DNA of 64,000 nt from an uncultured Prevotellaceae bacterium (GCA_946186505.1 CAMHNI010000011.1:1-64000); one strand, 5' to 3'; positions 51,860 to 62,088 are shown, numbered from the stretch's first letter. The notes: generated by a model not told the origin, from the sequence alone. Translations and numbers: made by a program.

Positions 51860-53397
51860 AACTCGTTATTTTGTTCGTTTTCTATAATGTTCAGCATTTT
51901 GAAGGTAGCCTTGATGGCTGCCTCCGTCTGGTCGGCATCGAGTCCGCGTGTGCGCAGCAACCGTCCCTGGTCGTTCCAGGTGATGACGGTCTGCACCAAA
52001 GCGTCTGTACGTCCGCCGGGAGGAATAGTCACCGCATAGTTCTGCAGCAGGGGGAACGTGCGGCATAAGTACTTGCGATAGATGAAGCGCAAAGCCTTGA
52101 CGAAGGCATCGTACTGACCGTCGCCGGTAGCTCCTGCCTCATACTGCTGGCCGTTAATCTCGACCTTAACGTTTGCTCCCGGCTTCAGGCCGTAAGCCGT
52201 TGAAACGACATAGCTAACCAGCTTCACCTTATCTTCGCTGGAGTCATGTTTCAGGACGTCGCTCACGATGTAGGGCAGGTCTTCCTGCGTTACGATTTCC
52301 TTTTTGTCGCCCAACTCCGTAATGCGCTCCGTCACACGACGCTGTTGCTCGGGCGTCAGTTCAAGTCCCAATTCCTCAAGATTCTTGGCAATGTTAGCCT
52401 TGCCGCTGGTCTTACCTAAGGCGTACTCCCTGCGACGTCCGAAACGCTCGGGAACAAGGTCGTTCTGATAGAGACGGTCCTTGGAGTCGCCGTCGGCATG
52501 GACGCCGGCCACCTGGGTGAACACATTGTCGCCGATGATGGGCTGGTTAGGGGCTACGGCAATGCCGCTATAGCTCTCGACCATCCGGCTGACGGCATTG
52601 AGCTTGTCCTCGCAGATGTTGGTCACGGCGTGGAATTGGTCCTTCAGGATGACCTGCACACTCGACAGCGGGGCATTGCCACAGCGCTCCCCAAGGCCGT
52701 TGACCGTCACATGGAGTCCGCGTGCACCGCTGAGAACGGCTGCCAGCGAGTTGGAGACGGCCAGGTCATAGTCATTATGGGCGTGGAAGTCGAAGTGTGC
52801 ATCGGGATAGCGCTTCACCATCTTGCGGAAGAACTCTATCACCTGCAGGGGATTCATGATACCCAAGGTGTCGGGCAGCATGAAACGGCGTATGCCACTA
52901 TCGACGAGGGCGTCCATCAGCTGATAGACGTAGTTTAGCGAATCCTTCATGCCGTTTGACCAGTCCTCCAAATAAAGGTTGACCACCATACCCAGCCGAC
53001 GGGCGTAGGACACCGTGTCCCAGATGTCGGCAATATGCTTTTCCGGGCTCTTGCCCAACTGCTGGGTGCAATGCTTCAACGACCCTTTTGCCAACAGGTT
53101 GACAACCTTACCGCCGCAATCGGCAATCCAATCGACGCTCTTGTGCCCATCGACGAAGCCTAAGACTTCAACTCTGTCTATGCGGTCTATCTGGTCAGCA
53201 TAGCGGCAGATCATCTTCACGGCCTCCTTCTCACCGTCGCTGACACGAGCCGAACCCACCTCGATGCGATCGACGTTGAGGTCGCGCAACAGCATGCGGG
53301 CTATCATGAGCTTCTCATGCGGCAGGAAGGAGACGCCATTGGTCTGCTCGCCGTCACGAAGCGTAGAGTCGAGTATCTCAACAAACTTTGTTTCCAT
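51856..53397 (-). CDS. Second 2-isopropylmalate/citramalate synthase-like enzyme
   Basis: 513 residues. HMGL-like TIM barrel with [18 protein letters not shown] (Arg-Asp pair), [12 protein letters not shown] (metal His) and [12 protein letters not shown], then a C-terminal LeuA-dimer/allosteric domain (about 380-513). It is the second such enzyme in the operon, in addition to LeuA. A citramalate synthase (acetyl-CoA plus pyruvate, toward isoleucine) would share LeuC, LeuD and LeuB, which explains its position between leuD and leuB. The substrate cannot be settled by eye. Confidence 0.8.
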   Translation of the reverse strand: METKFVEILDSTLRDGEQTNGVSFLPHEKLMIARMLLRDLNVDRIEVGSARVSDGEKEAVKMICRYADQIDRIDRVEVLGFVDGHKSVDWIADCGGKVVNLLAKGSLKHCTQQLGKSPEKHIADIWDTVSYARRLGMVVNLYLEDWSNGMKDSLNYVYQLMDALVDSGIRRFMLPDTLGIMNPLQVIEFFRKMVKRYPDAHFDFHAHNDYDLAVSNSLAAVLSGARGLHVTVNGLGERCGNAPLSSVQVILKDQFHAVTNICEDKLNAVSRMVESYSGIAVAPNQPIIGDNVFTQVAGVHADGDSKDRLYQNDLVPERFGRRREYALGKTSGKANIAKNLEELGLELTPEQQRRVTERITELGDKKEIVTQEDLPYIVSDVLKHDSSEDKVKLVSYVVSTAYGLKPGANVKVEINGQQYEAGATGDGQYDAFVKALRFIYRKYLCRTFPLLQNYAVTIPPGGRTDALVQTVITWNDQGRLLRTRGLDADQTEAAIKATFKMLNIIENEQNNEL

Positions 53398-53980
53398 GTT
53401 CCCAATCCTCCGTCTTGTTCTGATTCTGCACTAAGAAGTCAATGTCGTCGAGTCCGTTCATCAGACAATGCTTCTTGTAGCCGTTGATGTCGAAGTGTTC
53501 ACTGTGCCCTGTAGCCTTGTTGGTTACCGTCTGTTTGGGCAGGTCCACCTCGACCTCAGTCCCGGGGTTGGCCTTGATGCTGTCGAACAGTTCCTGCAGG
53601 AAGGGCTCTGGGACGACTACGGGCAGCACGAAGTTATTCAGCTCGTTGTTCTTGTGGATGTCGGCGAAGAACGACGAGATGACCACGCGGAAGCCGTAGC
53701 CAGCGATGGCCCAGGCGGCATGTTCACGGCTGGAGCCCGACCCGAAATTCTTACCCGCTACAAGGATGCAGCCAGAGTAGATAGGGTCGTTCAGCACGAA
53801 GTTCTTGTTCAGGGAACCGTCGGCATTGTAGCGCCAGTCACGGAAGAGGTTATCGCCAAAGAAACTTTCCTCACGCGTCGTTGCCTTGAGGAAGCGGGCA
53901 GGAATGATCTGGTCGGTGTCCACATTCTCTAAAGGCAGGGGCACGCAAGTTGATGTGATGATATTAAACTTTTGTTTCAT
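53378..53980 (-). CDS. leuD: 3-isopropylmalate dehydratase, small subunit
   Basis: 200 residues. It shows [19 protein letters not shown] and the [10 protein letters not shown] motif. With LeuC it isomerises 2- to 3-isopropylmalate, and by homology also citramalate. Its ATG overlaps the leuC stop by four bases, and its end overlaps the following synthase gene by 20. Confidence 0.96.
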   Translation of the reverse strand: MKQKFNIITSTCVPLPLENVDTDQIIPARFLKATTREESFFGDNLFRDWRYNADGSLNKNFVLNDPIYSGCILVAGKNFGSGSSREHAAWAIAGYGFRVVISSFFADIHKNNELNNFVLPVVVPEPFLQELFDSIKANPGTEVEVDLPKQTVTNKATGHSEHFDINGYKKHCLMNGLDDIDFLVQNQNKTEDWEHGNKVC

Positions 53981-55419
53981 AGCAGTTCTCTTGGGTCAGT
54001 TATTACTCCAGTGACAGCGGCAGCAGCAGCTACCATAGGCGAGGCCAGGATGGTGCGGGCACCGGGTCCCTGACGGCCTTCGAAGTTGCGGTTCGACGTC
54101 GAGACGGCGAGCTTGCCTGCTGGAATCTTGTCATCGTTCATAGCCAAGCAGGCCGAACAGCCGGGCTGACGAATCTGGAAGCCGGCGGCCTCAAGTACCT
54201 TGTCAAGACCTTCCTCGCGTATTTGACGATCGACAGCCCATGAGCCGGGCACCAGCCAGGCCACCACGTCAGATGCCTTCTGACGGTCCTTCACGATGCT
54301 GGCGAAAGCCCGGAAGTCCTCAATACGACCATTGGTGCAGGCACCGAGGAACACATAGTCAACCTTCGTGCCCAACAGACGCTGTCCGGGCTTGAAGCCC
54401 ATATAATCCAATGCTTTCTGGAACCCAAGTCCCACTCCTTCGGAAGGGATAGGAGAGGCAATCCCTATTCCCATACCTGGATTGGTTCCATAAGTGATTC
54501 GGGGTTCTATATCTGCTGCATTGAAAACCAGTTCCTTATCAAACACAGCGTCGTCATCGCTCTTGAGTGTTTTCCAGTAGGCGACAGCCTTGTCCCACTC
54601 GTCACCCTTTGGGGCATACTCGCGACCTTTGATGTAGTCAATAGTCGTCTCATCAGGAGCAATAAACCCGCCGCGAGCCCCCATCTCTATCGAGAGATTA
54701 CAGAGCGTCAGACGCCCCTCCATCGACAGGTTGCGAACCACGTCGCCAGCATACTCGACGAAGTAGCCCGTAGCACCGCTGGTGGTCAGCTGAGCCATCA
54801 GATAGAGCGCCACATCCTTGGCCGTCACTCCCCTACCCAACTGTCCGTTGATGGTGATACGCATCGACTTCGGCTTCTGCTGCAGGATACACTGCGAAGC
54901 CAACACCATCTCCACTTCTGAAGTGCCTATGCCGAAGGCTACGGCGCCCATAGCACCGTGAGTCGAGGTGTGCGAGTCACCGCAGACGATGGTCATTCCC
55001 GGCAGCGAGAGTCCTTTCTCGGGACCTACGACGTGGATGATGCCGTTGTCCTTAGACATCATACCGTAGTGGGTCAGTCCGAACTCCTTAGCATTGCGCT
55101 CTAACGCATCGACCTGCGCCTTGGACACAGGGTCCTCAATAGGCTTGTCCTGGTCGTGCGTCGGTGTGTTGTGGTCGGGCATACAAAAGATCTTCTCAGG
55201 CCGGAAACACTTCAGGCCGCGTGCCCTCATGCCATCGAAGGCCTGAGGCGACGTCACCTCATGACAGTACAGGCGGTCGATATACAGCTGCGTGGGGCCG
55301 TCTTCCACTTTCTGGACAACGTGTTTGTCCCAAATCTTGTCAAAGAGTGTAGACCCACCCCCCTGCCCTTCCCTATGAGGGAGGGGAGTAGATACTACTT
55401 TTACATCTTTCTTATTCAT
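53977..55419 (-). CDS. leuC: 3-isopropylmalate dehydratase, large subunit, with REP-encoded insert
   Basis: 480 residues. The [4Fe-4S] Cys are in FLGACTNGR near 353 and [10 protein letters not shown] near 410; [13 protein letters not shown] is present. Normal LeuC starts close to [12 protein letters not shown], but here about 24 residues precede it, and residues about 11-22 ([12 protein letters not shown]) are encoded by a REP-type palindrome at 55354-55388. Either the insert is tolerated at the N-terminus or translation starts elsewhere; no other ATG fits before TLFDKIW. It follows leuA by 58 bases across a second REP. Confidence 0.93.
   Translation of the reverse strand: MNKKDVKVVSTPLPHREGQGGGSTLFDKIWDKHVVQKVEDGPTQLYIDRLYCHEVTSPQAFDGMRARGLKCFRPEKIFCMPDHNTPTHDQDKPIEDPVSKAQVDALERNAKEFGLTHYGMMSKDNGIIHVVGPEKGLSLPGMTIVCGDSHTSTHGAMGAVAFGIGTSEVEMVLASQCILQQKPKSMRITINGQLGRGVTAKDVALYLMAQLTTSGATGYFVEYAGDVVRNLSMEGRLTLCNLSIEMGARGGFIAPDETTIDYIKGREYAPKGDEWDKAVAYWKTLKSDDDAVFDKELVFNAADIEPRITYGTNPGMGIGIASPIPSEGVGLGFQKALDYMGFKPGQRLLGTKVDYVFLGACTNGRIEDFRAFASIVKDRQKASDVVAWLVPGSWAVDRQIREEGLDKVLEAAGFQIRQPGCSACLAMNDDKIPAGKLAVSTSNRNFEGRQGPGARTILASPMVAAAAAVTGVITDPRELL
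55354..55388. repeat. REP-type palindrome inside the leuC reading frame
   Basis: On the minus strand CTCCCCTCCC, a short loop and GGGAAGGGCAGGGG read through codons about 11-22 of leuC without a stop. It shares its plan (CCCTCCC, loop, GGGAGGG, G-runs) with the copies at 46683, 46807 and 55446. Confidence 0.6.
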
Positions 55420-55445
55420 ATTCTCCTAATCCTATTTGGTAATTA

Positions 55446-55474
55446 CCCCCCTCCCTTCAGGGAGGGGCTGGGGG
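55446..55474. repeat. REP-type palindrome between leuA and leuC
   Basis: CCCCTCCCT (55448-55456) and AGGGAGGGG (55459-55467) form a perfect 9-bp stem, then GGGGG. It ends 4 bases before the leuA stop triplet at 55478 and is inverted relative to the leuC copy. Confidence 0.7.
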
Positions 55475-55477
55475 CTC

Positions 55478-56974
55478 TCAGTCTTTCTTAAACTTGTTGA
55501 TACAGTCAATATATGCTTCCACCGAGGCGGTAACGATGTCGGTATCAGCGCCGAAGCCATAGTACAGGCCGCCGTCGTACTCCACCTGCATGTGTACCTT
55601 ACCCACATCGTCAGACCCTTTGGAAATAGCCTGGATGGTGAATTCCTTCAGCGTCATCTGCTTCATGATGATGCGCTTCAGCGCCTTGATGGCAGCATCA
55701 ACAGGACCATTGCCAGAGGCAGCCGCCTCGAACTTCTGTCCGCTGATGTCGAGACCGATGGAAGCCACCGACTTCACGCCCTTGCCCGTTGTCACCTGCA
55801 GGAAGTCCAGCCGGACGGCATGCTGCTCTGCGGTGTCGGCACCTGCCAGCATGAGCACGTCGGCATCGGCCACCTCCTTCTTCTGGTCGGCCAGCTGCAG
55901 GAACTTCTCATAAATTTTGTCGAGCTTCGACTCTTCCACGTCAACACCGTTCATGTGCAGGCGGTGCTTCAAAGCGGCACGGCCCGAGCGGGCAGTCAGC
56001 ACAATCGAGTTGTCGTCGATGCCCACATCCTTAGGATCCATAATCTCGTAGGTATGGACGTTCTTCAGCACACCGTCCTGGTGGATGCCGCTGGAATGTG
56101 CAAAGGCGTTGCGGCCCACAATGGCCTTGTTGGGCTGGACGGGCATATTCATCAGGCTCGAGACCATGCGGCTAGTGGGGTATATCTTTGTCGTGTTGAT
56201 GTTGGTATCAATCTCCAGGCCCTTGTGACACTTCAGTATCATGGCTATCTCCTCCAACGAGGTGTTGCCGGCCCGCTCACCGATGCCGTTGATGGTGACC
56301 TCGACTTGTCGCGCTCCACCCAGCACACCATTGAGGGTGTTTGCAGTTGCCATACCCAGGTCATTGTGGCAGTGGGTAGAGATGATGGCGCGGTCGATAC
56401 CATCGACATGCTCCCGTAAATACTTGATTTTCTCGTAATACTCCTGAGGCAGACAGTAGCCCGTCGTATCAGGGATATTCACAACCGTAGCACCTGCTTT
56501 GATGACGGCCTCCACGACACGGGCCAGATACTCATTGTCGGTCCGCCCGGCATCCTCGCAATAAAACTCGACATCGTCAACATAACGTTTGGCATACTTC
56601 GTGGCAGCCACAGCACGCTCAATGATTTCCTCACGGGTGGAGTTGAACTTGTACTTGATGTGCTCGTCGCTGGTGCCGATACCCGTGTGGATACGCTTGT
56701 GCTTGGCATACTTCAGCGCTTCGAACGCCACGTCGATGTCGTGCTCTACAGCACGTGTCAACGCACAGATAGTGGGCCACGTGACAGCTTTTGAGATTTC
56801 AATCACCGAGTTAAAGTCACCGGGACTTGACACAGGGAATCCTGCCTCGATCACATCTACGCCCAACTGCTCAAGCGCCTTGGCCACCTGAATCTTCTCA
56901 ACTGTGTTCAGCTGGCAGCCGGGCACCTGTTCGCCGTCGCGGAGCGTTGTGTCGAAAATAAACAACCTTTCCAT
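55478..56974 (-). CDS. leuA: 2-isopropylmalate synthase
   Basis: 498 residues. [15 protein letters not shown] near the start, [18 protein letters not shown] (metal His pair) near 200, [11 protein letters not shown], and a C-terminal leucine-binding allosteric domain (about 360-498). It condenses acetyl-CoA with 2-oxoisovalerate. It is the first structural gene of the operon behind the attenuator at 57034-57214. Length and motifs match standard LeuA. Confidence 0.95.
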   Translation of the reverse strand: MERLFIFDTTLRDGEQVPGCQLNTVEKIQVAKALEQLGVDVIEAGFPVSSPGDFNSVIEISKAVTWPTICALTRAVEHDIDVAFEALKYAKHKRIHTGIGTSDEHIKYKFNSTREEIIERAVAATKYAKRYVDDVEFYCEDAGRTDNEYLARVVEAVIKAGATVVNIPDTTGYCLPQEYYEKIKYLREHVDGIDRAIISTHCHNDLGMATANTLNGVLGGARQVEVTINGIGERAGNTSLEEIAMILKCHKGLEIDTNINTTKIYPTSRMVSSLMNMPVQPNKAIVGRNAFAHSSGIHQDGVLKNVHTYEIMDPKDVGIDDNSIVLTARSGRAALKHRLHMNGVDVEESKLDKIYEKFLQLADQKKEVADADVLMLAGADTAEQHAVRLDFLQVTTGKGVKSVASIGLDISGQKFEAAASGNGPVDAAIKALKRIIMKQMTLKEFTIQAISKGSDDVGKVHMQVEYDGGLYYGFGADTDIVTASVEAYIDCINKFKKD

Positions 56975-57033
56975 AATTTTAATTTACTATTTGACTAATA
57001 TTATTTATTATTTGACTGTTTACAAACTATACG

Positions 57034-57069
57034 AAAAGAGCCTTTCACACTCGGAAGTGAGAAAGGCTC
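57034..57069 (-). terminator. Attenuator terminator of the leu operon
   Basis: On the minus strand GAGCCTTTCTCAC (57057-57069) pairs with GTGTGAAAGGCTC (57038-57050) over 13 positions with one mismatch and is followed by TTTT. It lies between the leader peptide and leuA, 60 bases before the ATG. Confidence 0.8.
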
Positions 57070-57099
57070 CATGTATCTATTGTTCTCTATTGAACTGAA

Positions 57100-57177
57100 C
57101 TATAAGCACGCTTCATCACTTCCGGCCACCCCAGGCAGTCGAATAATAATGGTGCTAAGTAGGTTCAGACTCTTCAT
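57100..57177 (-). CDS. leuL: leu operon leader peptide (25 aa)
   Basis: ATG 57177 to TAG 57100. The peptide begins MKSLNLLSTIIIRLPGVAG and is rich in Leu and Ile (three Leu in the first seven residues, Leu and Ile clustered before residue 15). It lies about 25 bases after the promoter and 31 bases before a strong terminator, the arrangement of classical amino-acid attenuation. Low charged tRNA-Leu or tRNA-Ile would stall the ribosome in the cluster and favour antitermination. The antiterminator pairing was not worked out. Confidence 0.75.
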   Translation of the reverse strand: MKSLNLLSTIIIRLPGVAGSDEACL

Positions 57178-57205
57178 TTGATGCGTTGTTTTCTTGAAAT
57201 CGGTT

Positions 57206-57238
57206 GCAAAATTACAACCATTCTTTGAATCCAGCAAA
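57206..57238 (-). promoter_or_regulatory. Promoter of the leu operon
   Basis: Minus strand TTTG (57235-57238) and TAATTTTGC (57206-57214), 20 bases apart. Confidence 0.7.
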
Positions 57239-57278
57239 TAATTTGTAACTTTTTTTCGTGAAAAGTAACAATTTAACA

Positions 57279-58250
57279 TTATCGGGTGAGAAGACGCCAC
57301 TCTGCATTCTTCATTCCGTTGAGGAACGAAACGGCATCCATTCGTTTCTTGCCGGCCATCTGCAGCTCGTCCACCTGCAGCCACTCATCGTCAGTAGCTA
57401 CGAAAATGTGCTTCTTGTCTGTCATGATGCTTCCCAGCTCAACGCCGTCGCAGCTGCGACCTGTCTTGGTGGTATGGTAAATTTTCAGTACAGTTTCCTT
57501 GCCGTCGGCACCCTGAATGGTGGTCCATGCACCGGGATAGGGACTGAGACCACGGACGAAGTCGTAGATACTCTTGGCAGGCTGTTTCCAGACGATTTCA
57601 CAGGTTTCCTTGAAGATCTTCGGCGCAGACTTGACTTGAGCGTCACCCTGTGGTACGCTTTCGGGATGGCCGTCGGCAGCGATAATACGCTCCAGGGTCT
57701 GCAGACAGATGTCGGCCCCGAGATGCATCAGTCCGTCATAGACATACTCTACATCGGCCTCGTCGGGGATGGCAAAGGGCAACTGCATGATGATACGGCC
57801 GGTATCAATGTCGTGGTCAAGGAAGAAGGTCGTAACACCCGTCTCGGTCTCGCCGTTGATGACGGCCCAGTTGATGGGGGCAGCCCCACGGTACTGGGGC
57901 AGCAGGGCAGCATGGACGTTGAAGGTGCCATACTCAGGCATAGCCCATACCACCTCGGGCAACATGCGGAAGGCCACCACCACCTGGAGGTTAGCCTGAT
58001 ATGAACGCAACTGTTCCACAAACGCAGGGTCTTTCATCTTTTCGGGCTGGAGCACGGGCAGCCCGTGTTCCGTAGCATACTGCTTGACCGCCGACGGCTG
58101 GAGCACCGAACCGTGACGCCCTACGGGTTTATCGGGCTGTGTAACTACGGCTACCACCTGATAGCCATTCTCCACCAGTGCCTGTAGTGTAGCCACCGCA
58201 AACTCCGGCGTTCCCATAAATACGATGCGTAAATCTTCTTTCTTCATCAT
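57279..58250 (-). CDS. fmt: Methionyl-tRNA formyltransferase
   Basis: 323 residues. It has FMGTPEFAVATLQAL, HAALLPQYRGAAPINWAV (with the active-site Asn-His region) and a C-terminal OB-like domain (about 210-315). It formylates initiator Met-tRNA. ATG 58250 overlaps the clcA stop as TAATG, and a second ATG directly follows, so the first residue is uncertain. Confidence 0.95.
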   Translation of the reverse strand: MMKKEDLRIVFMGTPEFAVATLQALVENGYQVVAVVTQPDKPVGRHGSVLQPSAVKQYATEHGLPVLQPEKMKDPAFVEQLRSYQANLQVVVAFRMLPEVVWAMPEYGTFNVHAALLPQYRGAAPINWAVINGETETGVTTFFLDHDIDTGRIIMQLPFAIPDEADVEYVYDGLMHLGADICLQTLERIIAADGHPESVPQGDAQVKSAPKIFKETCEIVWKQPAKSIYDFVRGLSPYPGAWTTIQGADGKETVLKIYHTTKTGRSCDGVELGSIMTDKKHIFVATDDEWLQVDELQMAGKKRMDAVSFLNGMKNAEWRLLTR

Positions 58251-60058
58251 TAGTCTTCACTCATGTCGTGTACCATCTTTCTATATAAGGTATAAAGCCT
58301 TTGTCGCGAGATGTAGCCTTTCAGGATGTTAGTGCCGTCAACCACAGGAAGCCATTCGGCACCTGTCCGTTCAAACGTTTTCATTACCGTTGACATAGGA
58401 GCCGTGTCAAGTAGCGTGGCAACAGGCTTCTCCATCAGCTGACTGGCCATAAAATGGTGATAGAGCTCGATACGGAACAGCACCTTGCGGATATGCATGA
58501 TGTCAACTTCGCCTAACAGTGTGCCGGCTCCGTCGAGGACAGGCAGCACCCGGCTGCGGCTGCGGCTGACCTGATTTACGATCTGTCCAAGTTCCATGTC
58601 GGGCGAGACTGCCATATAGTCGCGGTCGATAACCGATTCCAAATTCATCAGCGTCAGCACTGCATGGTCTGTATGATGGGTCAGCAGACGCCCCTCCTTA
58701 GCCAGTCGCGAACCATAGATACTGTGCGGTTCGAAGAGGATGATGGTCAGGTAGGACGACACCGACACTATCATCAGCGGCAACAGCAGGCTATAGCCGC
58801 CTGTCAACTCAGCAATGAGGAAGATGCCCGTCAACGGAGCATGCATGACACCCGACATAACACCAGCCATACCCATCAAGGCAAAGTTCTTCTCGGGCAC
58901 ATAGACGCCCACCTCCTCAATATTCCACAACCTGGAGAAAAGGAAGCCTGTGAAGCAACCGATGAACAGAGAGGGTGCGAACGTTCCGCCACAGCCTCCA
59001 CCGCCATTGGTTGCCGATGTGGCAAACACCTTTGTCAGTAGCACAAGTGCTATGTATGGCAGCACCATAGCCGTCTGACCGGCAAAGAGCGAGTTGTCAA
59101 GGATATGGTTCCAATCGGCCTCTGTCCGCCCATTCAGCAACAGGTTGATGCTGGAATAGCCCTCACCATACAATGACGGAAACAGGAAAATGAGCAGACT
59201 AAGCATTGTACCGCCAATGGCAAGCCGCACATAAGGTTTGTTCTTGAACCGGCTGAATATACCCTCAGCGAAGCTCATGGTACGAATGAAATAGAGCGAC
59301 ACCAAGCCACACGTGATACCCAACAGCAGACAGGCTGGAACGCGCTGCACCGTCCACTCGGTGTCGAGGTGGAAGGTGAACAGGGCGGAATCACCCCTAA
59401 ATATATAGGTAAAGCACGTTGCCGTCACACAGCTGACCAGAATAGGCAGCAGCGACGACATAGTCATATCTATCAGCAGCACCTCCAGTGTAAAAACCAA
59501 ACCAGCTATGGGGGCCTTGAAGATGCCGGCAATGGCGCCTGCCGCTCCACAGCCGACAAGCGTCATGAGCGTCTTGCGGTCAAGGTGGAACAGCTGACCG
59601 AGGTTTGAACCGATGGCCGAACCTGTCAGCACTATCGGGGCCTCGGCACCCACGGAGCCACCGAAACCGATGGTGATGGCCGACGCAATGACCGACGACC
59701 ATGTGTTGTGCGACTTCAGCCGCGAACGGTTAGAGGATATGGCATACAGGATTTTCGTGATGCCGTGAGATATGTCGTCACGGACGACATAACGCACGAA
59801 AAGCGATGTCAGGTAAATGCCAAGCACGGGATATACCAGATAGAGCCAGTTGGCCGAGGACTTCGAAAACTGCGATGTCAACAGGGCCACAATCTGATTG
59901 ATGATACCGTGAAGGACAAAAGCTGCCACTGCCGCCAACAGGCCAACAATGAAAGCCAGAATGAGTAGGAACATCTTGTCGCTGACGTGCTCCACACGCC
60001 AGTTATGCAGTCGGGTTACCCACGACTGTCGTCCTGATTCTTCTAATACCGTATCCAT
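58250..60058 (-). CDS. ClC-type chloride channel or transporter with CBS domains
   Basis: 602 residues from ATG 60058. The frame to 60145 runs across the -7 box and is rejected. The ClC core (about 1-420) has GGSVGAEAPIVLTGSAIG, GCGAAGAIAGIFKAPIAG and a GGGCGGTFAPSL segment, the three ion-selectivity helices. The gating position of exchangers (Glu in GxEGP) is GAEAP here, so Glu is retained. Two CBS domains follow (about 460-590). It moves chloride across the inner membrane. It overlaps fmt by one base. Confidence 0.92.
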   Translation of the reverse strand: MDTVLEESGRQSWVTRLHNWRVEHVSDKMFLLILAFIVGLLAAVAAFVLHGIINQIVALLTSQFSKSSANWLYLVYPVLGIYLTSLFVRYVVRDDISHGITKILYAISSNRSRLKSHNTWSSVIASAITIGFGGSVGAEAPIVLTGSAIGSNLGQLFHLDRKTLMTLVGCGAAGAIAGIFKAPIAGLVFTLEVLLIDMTMSSLLPILVSCVTATCFTYIFRGDSALFTFHLDTEWTVQRVPACLLLGITCGLVSLYFIRTMSFAEGIFSRFKNKPYVRLAIGGTMLSLLIFLFPSLYGEGYSSINLLLNGRTEADWNHILDNSLFAGQTAMVLPYIALVLLTKVFATSATNGGGGCGGTFAPSLFIGCFTGFLFSRLWNIEEVGVYVPEKNFALMGMAGVMSGVMHAPLTGIFLIAELTGGYSLLLPLMIVSVSSYLTIILFEPHSIYGSRLAKEGRLLTHHTDHAVLTLMNLESVIDRDYMAVSPDMELGQIVNQVSRSRSRVLPVLDGAGTLLGEVDIMHIRKVLFRIELYHHFMASQLMEKPVATLLDTAPMSTVMKTFERTGAEWLPVVDGTNILKGYISRQRLYTLYRKMVHDMSED

Positions 60059-60068
60059 GTTCTGAGGT

Positions 60069-60077
60069 GCAAAATTA
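60069..60077 (-). promoter_or_regulatory. -7 box of the ClC gene
   Basis: Minus strand TAATTTTGC. It sets the start at 60058. Confidence 0.55.
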
Positions 60078-60198
60078 CATAAAAACATCGAAACAAACGA
60101 ACGTTTTGGGAACATTAACGCTATTCGGTTGTCAAAAGGACTCAAACGTTTGCACAGTTTTTTCAGGGATTAGTGATACAACCTATACAGTTTTTGCG

Positions 60199-60207
60199 TA
60201 TCTTTGC
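60199..60207 (+). promoter_or_regulatory. -7 box of the 81-residue gene
   Basis: TATCTTTGC, 43 bases before the ATG at 60251. Confidence 0.55.
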
Positions 60208-60250
60208 AGCGCAAAAGGAAAACAAACTACTTAAAAACAGTCTTAAAAAA

Positions 60251-60496
60251 ATGAGTAAGAAATTCGTTATCGGAGACCGCGTCAAGGATGAATGGATCTC
60301 CGTTCTCGACACCGAGAAGAAGAAGTTAGAGTTCACCAACCATCTGGCAAGCGCCAAGGAGTTCAACGACTGCGAAGTGGCTAAGTCACAGCTTCAGGAG
60401 CTACAGACCACCGGATACTTCACCGACCTGCAGATTTACCTGTTGGACAACAACAAGGCCTACAAGCCCGACGAACGCGACTCTTTCCTTGGGTAA
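60251..60496 (+). CDS. Small cytosolic protein, unknown
   Basis: 81 residues from ATG 60251 (MSKKFVIGDRVKDEWISVLD). The frame extends upstream to 60173 but crosses the -7 box, so this start is preferred. Acidic, with Lys-rich patches and no membrane or signal segment. The family is not recognised. A bidirectional terminator follows. Confidence 0.65.
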   Translation: MSKKFVIGDRVKDEWISVLDTEKKKLEFTNHLASAKEFNDCEVAKSQLQELQTTGYFTDLQIYLLDNNKAYKPDERDSFLG

Positions 60497-60500
60497 TATA

Positions 60501-60530
60501 AAAATCCGCTTCCTGACAGAAGCGGATTTT
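60501..60530. terminator. Bidirectional terminator
   Basis: AAAATCCGCTTC (60501-60512) and GAAGCGGATTTT (60519-60530), a perfect 12-bp stem with T- and A-runs, between convergent genes. Confidence 0.8.
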
Positions 60531-60551
60531 TTCATTTTACCTAAAGCACGG

Positions 60552-61169
60552 TTAGAAGTTGATACCGAAGTTCAGGACAAGGGCATTGCCATGAACGGAA
60601 ATGTCATCGTTGTCGGCAATATTGGCAATACCGAACTTATAGCCAGCCTCAACATAGAGCATGTTATACTCGAAGCCGCAACCAAGCTCAAGACCCATGT
60701 CGGCATGGTTGAAGTTATCGTCACGGAACGAACTCCACTTCTGCTTCACACCTTCAAACTTGTTCTCACACTTTCCACCGATACCCCAGGAGAAATAAGG
60801 TCCGATAAAGGGAAGCACAGCCATACCTTCGCCAACCTCAATGCCATACTTAATCAGGACAGGCACCTCCAGATACTTCAGGTTTGCCTTATAATCACCA
60901 TCTATACCACCACGCTGGGTATAGTACAGGCCTGACTCCAGGAATACGGGAGTCGTTGTAGATACACGCAGGCCGATAACACCGCCTAACGTCAGACCAC
61001 CCTTCATGCCCGATGCATCTGAGTCGCCTGTCAGGCTTCCCAAAGAAAGTCCCATGCGGGCACCGTAGTACAAGTTGTTCTTGTCGAGCTCAAAACCACC
61101 GCTGGCGAACTGTGCAAACGAGGGCACAGCCAGCACCATTGCTACGATAGCAGTAAAAAACTTCTTCAT
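60552..61169 (-). CDS. Outer membrane beta-barrel protein (PorT/OMP_b-brl type)
   Basis: 205 residues from ATG 61169 (MKKFFTAIVAMVLAVPSFAQ, a signal peptide). Alternating hydrophobic strands, Gly/aromatic girdles and a terminal aromatic (VLNFGINF) fit an eight- to ten-stranded barrel of the PorT-like family. The long frame to 61232 has no extra support. It is convergent with the 81-residue gene over a shared terminator. Confidence 0.8.
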   Translation of the reverse strand: MKKFFTAIVAMVLAVPSFAQFASGGFELDKNNLYYGARMGLSLGSLTGDSDASGMKGGLTLGGVIGLRVSTTTPVFLESGLYYTQRGGIDGDYKANLKYLEVPVLIKYGIEVGEGMAVLPFIGPYFSWGIGGKCENKFEGVKQKWSSFRDDNFNHADMGLELGCGFEYNMLYVEAGYKFGIANIADNDDISVHGNALVLNFGINF

Positions 61170-61312
61170 AATTCTGTTGTCTTTGTAAATTATTGTTTTT
61201 TTCTTGGTGCAAAATAACAACAATTTTCTCATATAGCCAAACTTTTTAGCTAAAAAAAGTATTTACCGGCTGTTTGTTATTGCATAATTAATAAATAATG
61301 TGTAAATTTGCA

Positions 61313-61321
61313 CCCACTAAA
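61313..61321 (+). promoter_or_regulatory. -7 box of the HMA-TonB operon
   Basis: TAAATTTGC, 12 bases before the ATG at 61333. The -33 region is not evident. Confidence 0.5.
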
Positions 61322-61332
61322 ACAGATTACTT

Positions 61333-62079
61333 ATGAAAAAGCAATTATCACTGGTGGCAGCCATACTGTTCTGCACCAACCTGACGGCTGCAAACGAAAC
61401 AATTGTGCTGCGCATCAAAGGCATGAGGTGCGAAGAATGTGGCCACAAGGTAAGCACCGTCGTCCGCAAGCTCGCAGGCATAGGAAAGATGGACTTCGAC
61501 TTCGAGAAACGCACGGTGGCCATAGAGTACGACCCTGCCCAGACCTGTGCCGACTCCATCACGGCACGACTGGCAGCCACAGGCCGCTACAAGTCGATTC
61601 CATACGACAAGAACGAGGTCATACGTAGAGGATTAGGCCTCCAGATGGGCGACATGCACTGTCAAAACTGTGCCGACCGTATCGCAAAGCGCTTAGAGGC
61701 CATCGAGGGCATCGACAGTATGTCGCCACATCTGGACAAGCAGTATATGTTCATTCGCTACGATGCCAACAAGACGTGCCAGAAGGTGATACGCGACGCT
61801 CTGGGCGAACTGGGCTTCACGCCTGTGAACTACTACACCAGCAAGGACATCAGCTTTGCCTACTTCAATGTTCCGAAGGAGGCATGCACGGACGCAACCA
61901 TCGAGGAGGTGCTGGTGCTGGACGGTGTGGACGACGTGAACGTGAACCCGAAGCGCGGTTCGCTGGCTATCACCTACATCAACAACCAGACAACTGCCGA
62001 GAAGCTGCTGGAGGCCATCCAGGCAGCTGGCATCAAGGCCACCTTGCCGCCGGCACACGAGTGCAAGGAAAACAAGTAA
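61333..62079 (+). CDS. Secreted protein with three heavy-metal-associated (HMA) domains
   Basis: 248 residues with a signal peptide (MKKQLSLVAAILFCTNLTAA). The first domain has KGMRCEEC, the second GDMHCQNC (each a GMxCxxC-type metal site), and the third (about 170-245) keeps the ferredoxin-like fold but has one Cys only (VPKEACTD), so it probably does not bind metal the same way. HMA domains bind copper or other soft metals. The TonB receptor starts 9 bases later; the pair may move a metal from the outer membrane into the periplasm. Confidence 0.85.
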   Translation: MKKQLSLVAAILFCTNLTAANETIVLRIKGMRCEECGHKVSTVVRKLAGIGKMDFDFEKRTVAIEYDPAQTCADSITARLAATGRYKSIPYDKNEVIRRGLGLQMGDMHCQNCADRIAKRLEAIEGIDSMSPHLDKQYMFIRYDANKTCQKVIRDALGELGFTPVNYYTSKDISFAYFNVPKEACTDATIEEVLVLDGVDDVNVNPKRGSLAITYINNQTTAEKLLEAIQAAGIKATLPPAHECKENK

Positions 62080-62088
62080 GAAAAGACT

